Shown here: positions 46,146 to 54,982 of the stretch, one piece after another
Layout of the letters: every line of letters starts with the position of its first letter
Numbering within the stretch: position 1 is the first letter of the stretch
Translations under genes and position numbers: made by a program
The notes under the pieces: model-generated
The model's input: the letters and a program-made list of their open reading frames with translations, nothing else
Told to the model about the DNA's origin: nothing
The model's database searches: none
Assembly: GCF_000739735.1 (NCBI RefSeq)
Contig: NZ_BBJF01000006.1
Span: 585,518-649,517, forward strand
DNA length: 64,000 nucleotides
Source of the DNA: Paraburkholderia ginsengisoli NBRC 100965
GTDB lineage: Bacteria; Pseudomonadota; Gammaproteobacteria; Burkholderiales; Burkholderiaceae
Direction: 5' to 3'

Positions 46146-46787
46146 ATGTCAACTATTCTGGTTATCGACGACCACCCGGCATTCCGGATGGTCATCAAGA
46201 TGCAACTGATGCAGTTGCTCGGTATCGAGGAAGTCATCGAGGCGGACAACGGACAGACTGCCGTTGAAATGGCCCGGCAGCACACACCGAAGCTCGCGAT
46301 ACTGGATCTGGACATTCCGCGCATCAGCGGACTCGACGTGATTCCGCGTCTGAAGCTCGTCCATCCGTCGATCCGGGTGCTGGTGCTGTCGGGGCACGAC
46401 CCGGCCACGTTCGCCCCGCGCGCGATGCGCTCCGGCGTGCACGGATTCGTCGGCAAATCGCAGGAAATGAAGGAGATCATGCGCGGCGTCGAAGCCGTGC
46501 TGGCCGGCTACACCGTGTTTCCGGTGACGGCCACCGGCGGCATGGCGCCCTCCGTCGACGGGACCGGCGACGAGGAACAGCGGGTGAGGATGCTGTCGGA
46601 TAAGGAACTGGTGATCCTGCAAATGCTCTCGAAAGGCATGTCGAACAAGGCGATCGGCGACGCGCTGTTCATCAGCAACAAGACGGTCAGCAGTCACAAG
46701 ACCCGCATCATGCAGAAGCTCGGTGCGAAATCGTTGGTGGAACTGATCGATCTGGCGCGGCGTTGCCGGGTTGCGTCGGCGCAATGA
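46146..46787 (+). CDS. NarL/LuxR-type response regulator
   Basis: A 213-residue two-domain regulator. The receiver has the acidic pair D8-D9, the phosphoacceptor Asp54 (ILDLD) and Lys near 107 (GFVGKS). The LuxR-type helix-turn-helix is near 148-205 (LSDKELVILQMLSKGMSNKA and ISNKTVSSHKTRIMQKL). It resembles the BvgA/EvgA branch. No sensor kinase is adjacent; instead an Hpt protein is encoded 18 bases downstream, pointing to a phosphorelay with a hybrid kinase elsewhere. Confidence 0.94.
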   Translation: MSTILVIDDHPAFRMVIKMQLMQLLGIEEVIEADNGQTAVEMARQHTPKLAILDLDIPRISGLDVIPRLKLVHPSIRVLVLSGHDPATFAPRAMRSGVHGFVGKSQEMKEIMRGVEAVLAGYTVFPVTATGGMAPSVDGTGDEEQRVRMLSDKELVILQMLSKGMSNKAIGDALFISNKTVSSHKTRIMQKLGAKSLVELIDLARRCRVASAQ

Positions 46788-46805
46788 CAGAACGGAGCCG
46801 GCACG

Positions 46806-47180
46806 ATGAACCCTCTCATGCCCTCGTACGAAGCGCATGCGCTGCATGCGAAAGCCCTCGAACTGGCGGGTGACGATCCCGCGATCGCGACGCGTCTTCT
46901 CGCGATGATCGCCGACACCAATCGAACGACGCTCGCGTCGTTGCAGGACAGTATCGGCGCATTGTCGTGGGACGAGGTGGCGAGCGCCGCGCATCGAATC
47001 GCGGGCTCGGCGCGTCTACTCGGCTGCGGCGCGCTGATCGCGTTGCTCTCCGAGCTGGAAGCGGCGGCGCGCGAACGCGAGCATGCGGTGGTGGGCAAGC
47101 TCATGCCGCTGGTAGCCGACGCGCTGGCGACGCTCAAGCTGGCGATCGACGCGGCGGTAGGCGAGGTCGTGCCGCACTGA
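46806..47180 (+). CDS. Stand-alone Hpt phosphotransfer protein
   Basis: A 124-residue helical-bundle protein. The phosphorylated His is His63 in AAHRIAGSARLLGC, a clear Hpt motif. It is in one operon with the response regulator and ends just before the convergent tad operon. It probably carries phosphate between a hybrid kinase and the regulator. Confidence 0.88.
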   Translation: MNPLMPSYEAHALHAKALELAGDDPAIATRLLAMIADTNRTTLASLQDSIGALSWDEVASAAHRIAGSARLLGCGALIALLSELEAAAREREHAVVGKLMPLVADALATLKLAIDAAVGEVVPH

Positions 47181-47202
47181 GCGAGTGCCGCACAGTTTCC
47201 AC

Positions 47203-48090
47203 TCAGTTACCGAGATCAGGGCGGACCACCATGAACCGGCCGCGCGCGTTCGCTGCCACCTCCTGCACCGAAGCGCCGCCCGTGGACGACATTACCGCGC
47301 GATACCAGCGGTAGCGCGCGATCACCTTGGGCACGTAACTCATCGTTTCCGCGTACGGCGGTATCTGTCCGCCATACTTTTGCACCGCGCCTTCGCCGGC
47401 GTTGTAGGCGGCGAGCGCGAGCGGCAACTCGCCGAACTGACGCTTGAGTTCGCCGAGATAGCGCGCGCCGGCCGCGATATTCTGGCGCGGGTCGAACAGA
47501 TTGGATGCGCCGTGCCGTTCGCCGGTACCGGGCATCAACTGCATGAGGCCGGTCGCGCCTTTGGGCGACACCGCTTGCGGGTTGCCGCCGGATTCCACGT
47601 CGATCACCGCCATCAGCAACGCGCTGTCGACTTGGGCGACATGCGCGGCTTCGTCGATGATCGGCGAGAAAGCCATCACGCGAGCGGCAACCGCCGCGGA
47701 GGTTTGCCGGATCGCGTCGGTCACGCTCAGGCGAGCGTCGCCGGGTTGGAGGACGACTGAGCGTCGGGCGGTGTCGTCGGGGGCGGCGATCGTTGCCGCT
47801 GGCGCAGCAACGGGTAAGGCCGCTGCGCCGCGGTCCATGTCGTCGCCGCCGCTCATGCCGCCGACCACCATAACCACGCCCGCTGTGCGGCGTGGATGGA
47901 CCATTGCGGCATCGGCGGCGAGAGCGCCGGCAGACACGCCCATGTTTGCCGCCATCACGCCGACGAGCAAAAGCGCCCTGGGCCTTCCGACCGCCCCAGG
48001 CAACCGGCACACCGGCCCTTCCCGCAACGTCACACCCGCCACCACGCGACGCCATGCGGAGCGTCCCCTCATCACACGATCCGCCATCAT
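47203..48090 (-). CDS. Lytic transglycosylase of the tad operon
   Basis: A 295-residue secreted SLT-domain enzyme. The catalytic Glu is in DVESGGNPQA (near residue 163), followed by GATGLMQLMPGT and LALAAYNAGEGAV. An N-terminal hydrophobic segment (about 38-60) is a signal or anchor. It opens peptidoglycan locally, which a pilus needs to pass the wall. The start overlaps the TadE-like stop by four bases (ATGA). Last gene of the operon. Confidence 0.92.
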   Translation of the reverse strand: MMADRVMRGRSAWRRVVAGVTLREGPVCRLPGAVGRPRALLLVGVMAANMGVSAGALAADAAMVHPRRTAGVVMVVGGMSGGDDMDRGAAALPVAAPAATIAAPDDTARRSVVLQPGDARLSVTDAIRQTSAAVAARVMAFSPIIDEAAHVAQVDSALLMAVIDVESGGNPQAVSPKGATGLMQLMPGTGERHGASNLFDPRQNIAAGARYLGELKRQFGELPLALAAYNAGEGAVQKYGGQIPPYAETMSYVPKVIARYRWYRAVMSSTGGASVQEVAANARGRFMVVRPDLGN

Positions 48091-48932
48091 TTGCCCGCAG
48101 GATCCGACGGATTCGGCGAATCGTTCAACGCCGACGCCCTAAGCGGCGACTGCATGCGCACCATCGCCTCGGCATCCAGCGAAATGGGCCAGCGGCCTGT
48201 CTCGATGCCGTCCTTGAGCCGGGTCCGGCAAAGATCGTCGCCGTTCTTCGCGGAGCCGTACGGGTCTCGGTTCAGATTGGCCGGTTCGCTCGTCAGAAGG
48301 CCTCCCGCGCCGATGTTGCCGATCACGTTGGCCGCGTAGTAGATCACCTTGTTGGCCAGCGGCACGTACATGTCATAGCAGTAATGCACGTGGATCTTCA
48401 GCAGGTTCGCGTCCTGGATGTTCATGCCCGACTGCGCGCCGGCCGGGATCGACGAAACGCGATACATCAGCGAGTCGTTCGGAATCTCCGTGTACGTGGT
48501 CCCCTCATCCGCGTAGTAGTGCGGCTGCGCATAGTCCTTGATGGCCGCCACCGTTGGATTGAGGACCGTGATGACGCTGAAGTCGGTGGCGTCGGTTTGT
48601 GCTTTCGTCAGCGCCTCGGCGGCGCCGTCGGCGTTCGCCTTGCGCGCGTAAAGCGGCGCGAGGCCGCGAGCGAGGCCGTTGCGCATTGCCTGCATCGAGC
48701 CGTGGTTGACCGCGCCTTCGCGGGCGGCTTCCAGCACCGCGACATCCAGCGTCGATTTCGCCTGGTACAGCAGCACGAACTGCAGCGTGCCGAAACACAC
48801 GAACAGCAACGCCGGCGCGATGACGATGAATTCCGCCATCGACTGACCCGACTGGCGCAGTCTTCGCGCACCGCGCGCCCATGCCGTGCGACGCGACGCT
48901 GGCGGCCCTGAGTTGAAACGTGGAAGGGTCAC
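48087..48932 (-). CDS. tadE: TadE-like minor pseudopilin
   Basis: A 281-residue protein with a prepilin-like site, SGQSMAEFIV (near residue 29-38; Gly then Glu at +5), and one hydrophobic helix up to about residue 55. The periplasmic part is about 225 residues. TadE-type pseudopilins prime Flp pilus assembly. It overlaps its neighbours by four bases on both sides, so translation is coupled. Confidence 0.88.
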   Translation of the reverse strand: MTLPRFNSGPPASRRTAWARGARRLRQSGQSMAEFIVIAPALLFVCFGTLQFVLLYQAKSTLDVAVLEAAREGAVNHGSMQAMRNGLARGLAPLYARKANADGAAEALTKAQTDATDFSVITVLNPTVAAIKDYAQPHYYADEGTTYTEIPNDSLMYRVSSIPAGAQSGMNIQDANLLKIHVHYCYDMYVPLANKVIYYAANVIGNIGAGGLLTSEPANLNRDPYGSAKNGDDLCRTRLKDGIETGRWPISLDAEAMVRMQSPLRASALNDSPNPSDPAGK

Positions 48933-49279
48933 GAGGCCGCCTCGAAAACGAGCGGATCGCCGATGGACAATCCGTGTCGGCGCGCGCCGTCGGCCGGCAT
49001 TTCGAGGGTCCGGGACGCGCGAAGATTGAACAACATACGGCGCCGGGGCACATCGCGATGAATCGCGACGATGCGCCGATGCCGGTCGAGAAACACCACG
49101 TCGATCGCGAAGCGCATGCCGAACGTGTGCACCGATGCGCAGCGTTCGAGCAGCAACGCCGCGTCGGGCGCAAGACGCTCGTGGTCGAGCAGACCGCGCA
49201 GCCGTTCCCGTGCGGTTTCCGTGATCGACACCGCGACGCCCGTATCGCGACCGCGAACGTGAAGACGCGCGATCTTCAC
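48929..49279 (-). CDS. DUF192 protein within the tad operon
   Basis: A 116-residue DUF192 protein (HTFGMRFAIDVVFLDRHRRI is characteristic). The start is GTG at 49279, overlapping the TadC stop (GTGA), and its stop overlaps the TadE start. DUF192 proteins are of unknown function; many are secreted, but no signal peptide is seen here. Its place inside a coupled tad operon suggests a link with pilus assembly, which is inference. Confidence 0.87.
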   Translation of the reverse strand: MKIARLHVRGRDTGVAVSITETARERLRGLLDHERLAPDAALLLERCASVHTFGMRFAIDVVFLDRHRRIVAIHRDVPRRRMLFNLRASRTLEMPADGARRHGLSIGDPLVFEAAS

Positions 49280-50157
49280 AACAGACCCGCCTGCACGAAC
49301 TTCATCGCGATCGGGAAGCCCAGCACGATGAAGGTGACCGGAAAGATGAACATCAGCAGCGGGAAGATCAGCTTCACCGGCGCTTCCATCGCCTGCTTCT
49401 CCGCACGCTGGAAACGCTCGGAGCGGCGCTGGTCGGACTGGAAGCGCAGCGACTTCGCGAGCCCGGAGCCCATCCGCTCGGCCTGCACGACCGCGCCGAT
49501 CAGGTTGGTCACTTCCTTGATTCGCAGACGGTCGTCCAAACGGCGCAGCGCTTCCGTGCGGTTCAGCCCGGACTTGAGATCGCGCAGCACGTGTTCCAGC
49601 TCCCAGCTCAGCGGCCCCGGCGGCCCTTTTTCGACCGCCTTCTGGATCGCGCCGTTGATGTTCAGGCCGGCCTCGACGGCAAGTGTCAGGAAGTCGAGAT
49701 AGAGCGGCAAATGCTTGAGGATTCGCGCGACGCGGCGGCGCCGCACGTCGCGGGTCCAGATGCGCGGATAGAAGTAGCCGAGAAAGCCCGCGCCGATCAA
49801 CGCCAGCAGCGAAAACAGGCCGAGCAGCAGCATCAGCACCAATGCGACGAGCACGGCCAGCATCGCGCCGATGATCGACAGCGCGATGAACTGCCGCGCG
49901 TTCATCAGAAACGTGAGCGACGTCAGGCGCAATTGCAGATCGGTTTTCTCGACCAGCTTCGGACTGAATCGCTCGCCGAAATGATGGACCACGAAATTGA
50001 CGAGCGGCCAAAGCGGGCGCAGCGACGCCGGCAGCGGGTCGAGGAATACGCGATTCTCGGGCGGCACGACGGCGGTCAGGCCGCTGATCGATTTGTAGCC
50101 GACGCCGAGCGTCACGATCACGCCGATACTGACGGCAAAAGCAATGAATAGCAGCAT
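49276..50157 (-). CDS. tadC: Tad pilus inner-membrane platform protein TadC
   Basis: A 293-residue T2SF-domain membrane protein. Hydrophobic helices are at the N-terminus, at about 90-130 and at the C-terminus; the T2SF core (LPLYLDFLTLAVEAGLNING, and the later MGSGLAKSLR) is in between. It forms with TadB the platform that the CpaF/TadA ATPase drives. Confidence 0.93.
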   Translation of the reverse strand: MLLFIAFAVSIGVIVTLGVGYKSISGLTAVVPPENRVFLDPLPASLRPLWPLVNFVVHHFGERFSPKLVEKTDLQLRLTSLTFLMNARQFIALSIIGAMLAVLVALVLMLLLGLFSLLALIGAGFLGYFYPRIWTRDVRRRRVARILKHLPLYLDFLTLAVEAGLNINGAIQKAVEKGPPGPLSWELEHVLRDLKSGLNRTEALRRLDDRLRIKEVTNLIGAVVQAERMGSGLAKSLRFQSDQRRSERFQRAEKQAMEAPVKLIFPLLMFIFPVTFIVLGFPIAMKFVQAGLL

Positions 50158-50160
50158 GGT

Positions 50161-51009
50161 TCACACGTCGATGTGGGTGATTTTCTTGATCGAGACATAG
50201 CCGAGGAACTCCATCACACCGATCACCGCGAGCGTGGCCCAGCCGACCGGTTCCCCGAAGAGTGGCGCCATCGCCTTCGGCTCCATGTAACGCAGCACCA
50301 GCATCAGAAAAAGCGGCAGACAGGTCATCACGATGCCCTGCATGCGGCCTTGCGAGGTCAGTGCCCTGATCTTGCCTTCCATCTGCAGCTTCTCGCGCAA
50401 CGTACGCGCGACCGACTCCAGCGACTCCGCAAGATTGCCGCCGACTTCGCGCGAGATCGTGACGGCCGCGGTCATCATCAGAAAGTCGGGGATCGGGATG
50501 CGCTTCTCGACGTTACGCATTGCGATGTCGAGATCGATGCCCAAGCGGATTTCCCGCATCAGCAGATCGAACTCCTGCGAGATCGGCGCGGCGGTTTCGT
50601 GCACCACGGCTTCGAGCGCGCTCGGAAAGCTCGCGCCCGCGCGCAGCGCGCCGGACATCATCAGCAGCGCATCGGGCAGTTGCGTTTCGAGCGTTTCGAG
50701 CCGCTTGCGACGCATTCGCGCGAGATACCGCTTCGGCACGGCCATCGCGATCGGCACGGACGCGAGCGCGAGCAACAGGCTGCGTGTCAGCAGAAAGACC
50801 GCGATCGGCAAGCCGATCATGATCACGAGGCTCCAGGCGGCCGCCTTCTGCCGGTTCACGAACACGAAGGCATCCGCGAGCGACGACTCGATCTCGCCCG
50901 CCATCTGCCGCGTGCCGGCCCGGAGCGTGACCGTCCCCGTGCGAGCGATCAGGAAGATCAACGCAACGCAGCCGACGAACACCAGCGCGAGAACTACGGA
51001 GAGCGTCAT
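50161..51009 (-). CDS. tadB: Tad pilus inner-membrane platform protein TadB
   Basis: A 282-residue T2SF-domain membrane protein paralogous to TadC. Signature LPDALLMMSGALRAGASFPS near residue 120 and REVGGNLAESLESVARTLRE near 195. Helices lie at the N-terminus, about 58-90 and at the C-terminus. Three bases before the TadC start. Confidence 0.93.
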   Translation of the reverse strand: MTLSVVLALVFVGCVALIFLIARTGTVTLRAGTRQMAGEIESSLADAFVFVNRQKAAAWSLVIMIGLPIAVFLLTRSLLLALASVPIAMAVPKRYLARMRRKRLETLETQLPDALLMMSGALRAGASFPSALEAVVHETAAPISQEFDLLMREIRLGIDLDIAMRNVEKRIPIPDFLMMTAAVTISREVGGNLAESLESVARTLREKLQMEGKIRALTSQGRMQGIVMTCLPLFLMLVLRYMEPKAMAPLFGEPVGWATLAVIGVMEFLGYVSIKKITHIDV

Positions 51010-51019
51010 GGCCGGCCTC

Positions 51020-53092
51020 TCAGTTGACGCGCGTGAAGATGTCGGTATTCACGGAAATGCGCCGGCGAATCAGATCCTGATAAAAATCGGGAATGTAGGC
51101 CGTGGGCACGAACTCGCCGCGAATCTTGCCGTCCTCGCCGAAGCCGTCTTCCTTGAAGACGAACACATCTTGCAGCGTGATCACGCCCGACTCCATGCCG
51201 CTCACTTCTGTCACATGCGTGACGCGGCGCGAGCCGCAGGAAAAACGCGATTGCTGCACGATCAGATCGACCGCCGAGCTGATCTGCTCGCGGATCGCCT
51301 GCACCGGCAGATCGAGGCCGGTCATCAGCGTCATCACTTCGAGACGCGCGATGCAGTCGCGCGGCGTGTTGGCGTGCAGCGTGGTCAGCGAGCCGTCGTG
51401 GCCGGTGTTCATCGCTTGCAGCATGTCGAGCGCCTCGCCGCCGCGGCACTCGCCGACCACGATCCGGTCGGGCCGCATCCGCAGGCAGTTTTTCACCAGA
51501 TCGCGGATGTGGATCGCGCCTTTGCCTTCCATGTTCGCGGGCCGCGCTTCGAGCGACACGAGGTTCGGTTGCGACAGTTGCAGTTCCGCCGCGTCTTCGA
51601 CGGTAACGATGCGCTCGTCGTCGGGAATGTAGTTCGACAGCACGTTTAGCAGCGTCGTCTTGCCCGAGCCGGTGCCGCCGGAGATGATGATGTTGGCGCC
51701 CTGCTCGACGGCGGTGTGCAGAAATTCGAGCATGTCCGGCGATACGGAGCCAAAGCTGATCAGGTCCTCGCCTTTCAGCTTGCGCCGCAGGAACTTGCGG
51801 ATCGTGATGCTCGGCCCCTTCAGCGCGAGCGGCGGGATCACGGCGTTCACGCGCGAGCCGTCGGCGAGGCGCGCGTCGACCATCGGCGAGCTTTCGTCGA
51901 TGCGGCGGCCGATCGGCGCGACGATGCGCTCGATCGCGCCGAGCACCGCGCGGTCGTCGGTGAAGATGACCGGCGAGCGTCTCAGGCGGCCGTTCTGCTC
52001 GACGAAAATCTCGTTGTGGCAATTGACCATGATTTCCGACACGCTCGGATCGGCGATCAGTTCTTCGAGCGGCCCGAGCCCGATGATTTCATCGAACACA
52101 CTCTTCTTCAGCGTGTCGAGCGGGACATCGGCCGTGTGGAAGCTGCGGTCGTAATTGAGGATGTCGTCGAGCGCGGCGCTGACGGTCTTGCGCAGTTCGT
52201 CCTCCTCCATGCGCGCGACGTTCAGACGCCGCAGGTCGAGCGCGGCGATCACTTTCATGTGCGCCTGCTTGCGCAGTTCGATGCCGAGCGGGCTGTTGAT
52301 CGGCGCGACGGGCAGCTCGACGGCGGCGGTTCGTTTGACGTGCGACGAGGGCGTGCGTAGACGCGCGTCGGGCGCCGGGTGGGGACGGGCGCTGGGTGTA
52401 ACGTCGTAGGCCGAGGGGAAGCGTTGCGCGGCGGTGGTGGCAGTTGGTGCGGACGCGGTCTGTGCGGCGACCGCAACTGAAGCCGACGCGGTTCGTGCGG
52501 CGGCGAGCGGGTCCGGCGAGTTGGTCTGCGCGAGCGCGGAAGCGCGGGCGATGAACGAGGGCTCGCTGTGCGTGGACGCGTGAGCCTGAGCTAACTGCAC
52601 TGGCTGCGCACGATGCATGGGCGGAGCGTGTTCCATAGCTTGCGGCGCGGCGTATGCGGTCTGCAACGCCGGGGCGTCGGCGTGCGGTGCGTGGTGCTGT
52701 GGCGCGTGTGTGTGCTGTGCCGATTGCGTCTGCTGCGGTGTCTGCTGTTGCGCCATCTGCCGCATCTGCTGGAGCGGCTGCAGCGATACGACCGGCGCCG
52801 TCGCGACGGCGCGGACGATCTTGATCGTCGTCATGCCGACCTCGATCTGGTCCGCCTCGGTCAGCGGACCATAACGCGTGATCGGCGTGCCGTTGACCAG
52901 CGTAGCCGCGATGCCGCCCTGGTCCTCGATGTAGTACGCGTTGTTTTCCCGAACGATGCGCGCCTGTAGCTTGCCAATCAGCATCCCTCTGACGACGATG
53001 TCGCAACTCGCACTCTTGCCGATCGTGCAGCCCAGTTCGATCTGCAAGGTCTGCATCGGCGCGTTGCGCGTGTGTATCTGAAGATTGAGCAT
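51020..53092 (-). CDS. cpaF: Tad pilus motor ATPase CpaF/TadA with N-terminal FHA domain
   Basis: A 690-residue secretion ATPase. Residues about 1-100 are an FHA domain (GCTIGKSASCDIVV, and NAYYIEDQGG with LVNGTPI); about 105-265 are a Gln/His/Ala-rich linker, and about 270-690 the CpaF ATPase, with Walker A SGGTGSGKTT near residue 472 and a downstream MRPDRIVVGECRGGEALDML. FHA domains bind phosphothreonine. Most CpaF proteins lack the FHA part and are about 450 residues long, so this fusion is notable. It powers Flp pilus extension. Confidence 0.94.
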   Translation of the reverse strand: MLNLQIHTRNAPMQTLQIELGCTIGKSASCDIVVRGMLIGKLQARIVRENNAYYIEDQGGIAATLVNGTPITRYGPLTEADQIEVGMTTIKIVRAVATAPVVSLQPLQQMRQMAQQQTPQQTQSAQHTHAPQHHAPHADAPALQTAYAAPQAMEHAPPMHRAQPVQLAQAHASTHSEPSFIARASALAQTNSPDPLAAARTASASVAVAAQTASAPTATTAAQRFPSAYDVTPSARPHPAPDARLRTPSSHVKRTAAVELPVAPINSPLGIELRKQAHMKVIAALDLRRLNVARMEEDELRKTVSAALDDILNYDRSFHTADVPLDTLKKSVFDEIIGLGPLEELIADPSVSEIMVNCHNEIFVEQNGRLRRSPVIFTDDRAVLGAIERIVAPIGRRIDESSPMVDARLADGSRVNAVIPPLALKGPSITIRKFLRRKLKGEDLISFGSVSPDMLEFLHTAVEQGANIIISGGTGSGKTTLLNVLSNYIPDDERIVTVEDAAELQLSQPNLVSLEARPANMEGKGAIHIRDLVKNCLRMRPDRIVVGECRGGEALDMLQAMNTGHDGSLTTLHANTPRDCIARLEVMTLMTGLDLPVQAIREQISSAVDLIVQQSRFSCGSRRVTHVTEVSGMESGVITLQDVFVFKEDGFGEDGKIRGEFVPTAYIPDFYQDLIRRRISVNTDIFTRVN

Positions 53093-53113
53093 GAGATTCT
53101 CTGACTGCGCCGA

Positions 53114-54952
53114 TCAGTTGGCCGAGTTGCCGAGCACGCCGACTTGTTGCGGCGGGACCTTGCCGTTCGAAGCCGGCAGCGCCGGATCGCGCGGCGTGCT
53201 CGACGCAGCCGGCGGACGTTGCGCGGCGTTCAGCATGCGCAGCGCCTCCGCGACGCCTTCCGGCGGCGTGCTGGTGACGGGTGCAGGCGGTGCGGCGGGG
53301 GCCGGCGTGGGCGCATCCGTGTGCGCGACTGTTCGCGTCCATGCCGACGCCGAAGGGGATGGACGAGATACAGCACGTTCCGACACGTGCGCCTGCGGTG
53401 CAACGCGATCTGAACTCCGTGGCTCGAATTGCGCGTGATCGGAGACGGGCGCCGGAGACACAGTACGACCCGCGTCCTGCGCCTGAGGCGGCAACGCACG
53501 CTGCGCCGAAGCCGGCGTCTGCGTTTGCTCCACTGCAGGCGTGCTGCGCAACGGCGTCGGAAGCAACGCGGGCGTGGTCGTGATCGGCTGACGCGGCGCA
53601 ATCTTATGCGCGGCCTTTTCCTCATCCGCGACCAGCGGTTCGGGATTGCCATACTCCTTGCGGAAGGCCTGATCCACCCGGTCGGCGCGCGTCAGCAAAT
53701 TCGTGTTGGGCTCCAACTCCGGATCGGAGAGGATCGGCGTGACGAAAATGACCAGGTCGCTCTTCTTTGCGCGGAACGCGTCCGAGCGGAACAACTGGCC
53801 GATGATCGGCAACTGCCCGAGGAACGGCATGCCGTTGGAATTGGTGGCCACGTCCGCGCTGATGAGGCCGGAAATCGCGAGCGTTTCGCCCGCTCGCATC
53901 GAAATATCCGAACTCGTGTTGCGGGTCAGGAAGCCCGGCATGCCGCCGTATGTCACCGTCGGGTCGATCTGGCTGATCTCGGTGGTCAGATGCGCGGAGA
54001 TGATGTTGTTCGCGTCGACCACCGGCACGATGTTCAGCTTGATCCCGTAGTCCTTGTACTGGACGTTGGTGGTGCCCAGCGCGCCCGATTGCGGAATCGG
54101 CACCTGGCCGCCAGCGAGAAAGCTCGCCGTGCCGCCGCTCTTCGTGTTCAACTCGGGCGCGGCGAGAATGAACGCGTCGCCATTGCTGACGGCAAAGTTG
54201 ATCTGCGACGTGATGTTCGACGCGATGCCCGCGAGGAAGTAGCTCGTGCCCGCAGTGGCGGCTTTCGCGGCACCGGTCGCGACGCTCGCGGCGCCGCCGA
54301 CCTGCGGTCCGTTGAACGCGCTGTCCCACGCAATGCCGAGGTTCCTCTGCCCGTTGCGCGTGACCTCCATGATCTGCACCTTGAAGTGGACCGTTTTCTT
54401 CAGCGCGTCTCCTTCGTCGACCTTGGTGGTGTCGATCACGTTCTTCATGTCCTGCGTGGCGGATTTGACGATCGGCACCATGTCCCGATGCACGACCCCG
54501 GACAGGACGATATTCGAGCCGATCGCATCGATCTGCAGCCCCGGCACCGACTTCAGCACCGCGCGCAACTGCTGCACCGACGCGTTCACCTCCGCTTTGG
54601 CGATGCGCACCGTGGTTTGCAGCGCGATGCCTTTCTCGTTCCAGACCACCAGTGACGTGATGCCGTCCCGTTCGCCGAGCAGCATCAGGCTGCCGTCGAC
54701 CACATTCGCGGTGATCAGCTTGCCGTTGCCGATCGCGATGCGTTTGATCGCGCCCGGGATGTGGAGAATGCGCACTTCGCCGCTGAACATTTCGAGCACG
54801 CGCGTACTTGCGGACGCGTCGTCCGAGGCCGAGGCCATCGGATAGACGGCCTGAGCGAGTGCGGCCGGAGCCGCCTCGCAAAACACCACGGCGATGAGGA
54901 CGGACGGCAGGATCCGGTGACGCAATCGCGCCGCATTGTGTTTGACTTTCAT
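53114..54952 (-). CDS. cpaC: Tad pilus outer-membrane secretin CpaC/RcpA
   Basis: A 612-residue secretin. A signal peptide (about 1-34) is followed by the pilus-type N domain (GEVRILHIPGAIKRIAIGNG) and a BON-like part, then the secretin domain ending with GQLPIIGQLFRSDAFRAKKS and DLVIFVTPIL near residue 420. The last about 170 residues are Pro/Ala/Thr-rich and likely disordered. It forms the ring channel for the pilus. Confidence 0.94.
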   Translation of the reverse strand: MKVKHNAARLRHRILPSVLIAVVFCEAAPAALAQAVYPMASASDDASASTRVLEMFSGEVRILHIPGAIKRIAIGNGKLITANVVDGSLMLLGERDGITSLVVWNEKGIALQTTVRIAKAEVNASVQQLRAVLKSVPGLQIDAIGSNIVLSGVVHRDMVPIVKSATQDMKNVIDTTKVDEGDALKKTVHFKVQIMEVTRNGQRNLGIAWDSAFNGPQVGGAASVATGAAKAATAGTSYFLAGIASNITSQINFAVSNGDAFILAAPELNTKSGGTASFLAGGQVPIPQSGALGTTNVQYKDYGIKLNIVPVVDANNIISAHLTTEISQIDPTVTYGGMPGFLTRNTSSDISMRAGETLAISGLISADVATNSNGMPFLGQLPIIGQLFRSDAFRAKKSDLVIFVTPILSDPELEPNTNLLTRADRVDQAFRKEYGNPEPLVADEEKAAHKIAPRQPITTTPALLPTPLRSTPAVEQTQTPASAQRALPPQAQDAGRTVSPAPVSDHAQFEPRSSDRVAPQAHVSERAVSRPSPSASAWTRTVAHTDAPTPAPAAPPAPVTSTPPEGVAEALRMLNAAQRPPAASSTPRDPALPASNGKVPPQQVGVLGNSAN

Positions 54953-54982
54953 GGTGTGAAACCTGGGCTCGGTACTTGAGTT

